A stretch of 5,457 nucleotides of DNA, from NCBI GenBank assembly GCA_005879095.1, contig VBLM01000622.1, positions 1 to 5,457 on the forward strand. The letters run 5' to 3'. The first letter of the stretch is position 1. Each line of letters begins with the position of its first letter. Positions 4,942 through 5,457 of the stretch are shown here, one piece after another. The DNA comes from Deltaproteobacteria bacterium (GTDB taxonomy: Bacteria; Myxococcota; Myxococcia; Myxococcales; 40CM-4-68-19). The position numbers and the translations under genes were made by a program. The notes under the pieces are model-generated. The model made no database searches and had not been told where the DNA came from. It saw only the letters and a program-made list of their open reading frames with translations.

Positions 4942-5457
4942 GGTGATCGCGCTGCTGCTGCTGGCGGCATGCGCGAAGAAGCCCGACGCTGCCGGCGCGC
5001 TGCGGGCCGGCGATTTTCTGGTGCGGCTCACGCTCGATCCCGATCCGCCGCGCGCCGGCTCGAACGTGCTCCACGTCGAGCTGATGGACGCGCAGGGCAG
5101 GCCCGTCGAGGGCGCGCAGCTCGGGTTCGAGAGCCGGATGCCCGCGATGGGCTCGATGCCGGAGATGAAGGCGGGCGGCGAGGTCGAGGCCCTGGGAGGC
5201 GGCAGGTACGATGTCGCGTACGCGCTGGCGATGTCCGGCGACTGGATGGTCGGCCTCGGCCTCGACGCTCCCGGCCATGCGCATGCGGACCTGCGCCTCA
5301 AGGTTTCGCCCCCGCGCAAGGGATACACGGTCGAGCAGGCGCCGCGCGAGGGCCGGCCGCAGATGCTGGAGCTCAGCCCCGAGCGGCAGCAGCTCATCGG
5401 CGTCGTCTACGCCAGGGTCGAGCGGCGGCCGCTCACGTTGAGCCTGCGCGCCAGCGG
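4925..5457 (+). CDS. Lipoprotein efflux adaptor: YtkA/FixH-like domain fused to CusB-type membrane fusion protein (3' truncated)
   Basis: The frame is open from 4925 to the window edge with no stop: 177 residues plus two bases. LAAC at 13-16 is a lipobox, so Cys16 is probably lipidated and anchored in the inner membrane. Residues about 29-128 look like a YtkA/FixH-type beta-sandwich: FLVRLTLDPDPPRAG, VELMDAQGRPVEGAQL, a run with Met72, Met75, Met78 and Met81, then SGDWMVGLGLD and a final strand with His118 and His120. After a basic linker, residues 147-177 (LELSPERQQLIGVVYARVE, then RRPLTLSLRASG) match the start of CusB/CzcB-type RND adaptors. The barrel-sandwich and hairpin should lie beyond the edge. 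The gene overlaps the TolC-family stop by 17 bases. An RND pump gene is expected next. Export of copper, silver or a similar metal is inferred from the Met ladder and gene order. The GTG at 4943 is an alternative start. Confidence 0.85.
   Translation, partial: MTSATRVIALLLLAACAKKPDAAGALRAGDFLVRLTLDPDPPRAGSNVLHVELMDAQGRPVEGAQLGFESRMPAMGSMPEMKAGGEVEALGGGRYDVAYALAMSGDWMVGLGLDAPGHAHADLRLKVSPPRKGYTVEQAPREGRPQMLELSPERQQLIGVVYARVERRPLTLSLRAS

Noticed and set aside
1..5457. Search by eye for CRISPR arrays, IS ends, transposase or integrase genes, and attachment-site duplication of the tRNA 3' end.
   Set aside because: None seen. The tRNA is followed directly by its terminator, with no integrase and no second copy of its 3' end noticed in the window.

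Overview
The window is very GC-rich with strongly GC-biased third codon positions, and it carries proteobacterial-type envelope genes: a lipoprotein adaptor, an outer-membrane TolC channel and Sec-exported proteins. This fits a Gram-negative bacterium, most likely a myxobacterium or related deltaproteobacterial lineage. That placement is an inference from style and gene types, and no ribosomal marker is present to confirm it.

Layout. (1) 1-585, +: the C-terminal part of glutamyl-tRNA synthetase (gltX), whose start lies outside the window. It is followed with an ATGA overlap by a small secreted protein of unknown function (582-914). A GTGA overlap then leads to a doubtful 27-codon signal-peptide-like ORF (911-994). 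(2) 1014-1087, +: a complete tRNA-Gln(CUG) with encoded CCA and a weak candidate promoter just upstream, followed by a strong intrinsic terminator (1104-1141). (3) 1149-2834, -: one large exported LVIVD-repeat protein of 561 residues, convergent with the tRNA. (4) 2835-3271: a 437-base divergent intergenic region. (5) 3272 to the window end, +: the start of a tripartite efflux operon. It encodes a small cysteine-containing exported protein (3272-3610), a TolC-family outer-membrane channel (3697-4941) and a lipoprotein adaptor (4925 to the edge).

The adaptor joins a YtkA/FixH-like domain with a methionine ladder to the start of a CusB/HlyD-type membrane fusion protein. The expected next gene, just beyond the edge, is an inner-membrane RND pump of the heavy-metal (CusA/CzcA) type. 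The cysteine-containing leader protein, the Met-rich domain and the CusB-like start together suggest export of a soft metal such as copper or silver. Substrate identity is an inference.

The most interesting material is in the efflux operon: the unusual adaptor domain fusion, the small Cys protein at the operon head, and the possibly leaderless start with an inverted repeat over it. On the left, a GluRS gene lies next to a tRNA-Gln gene.
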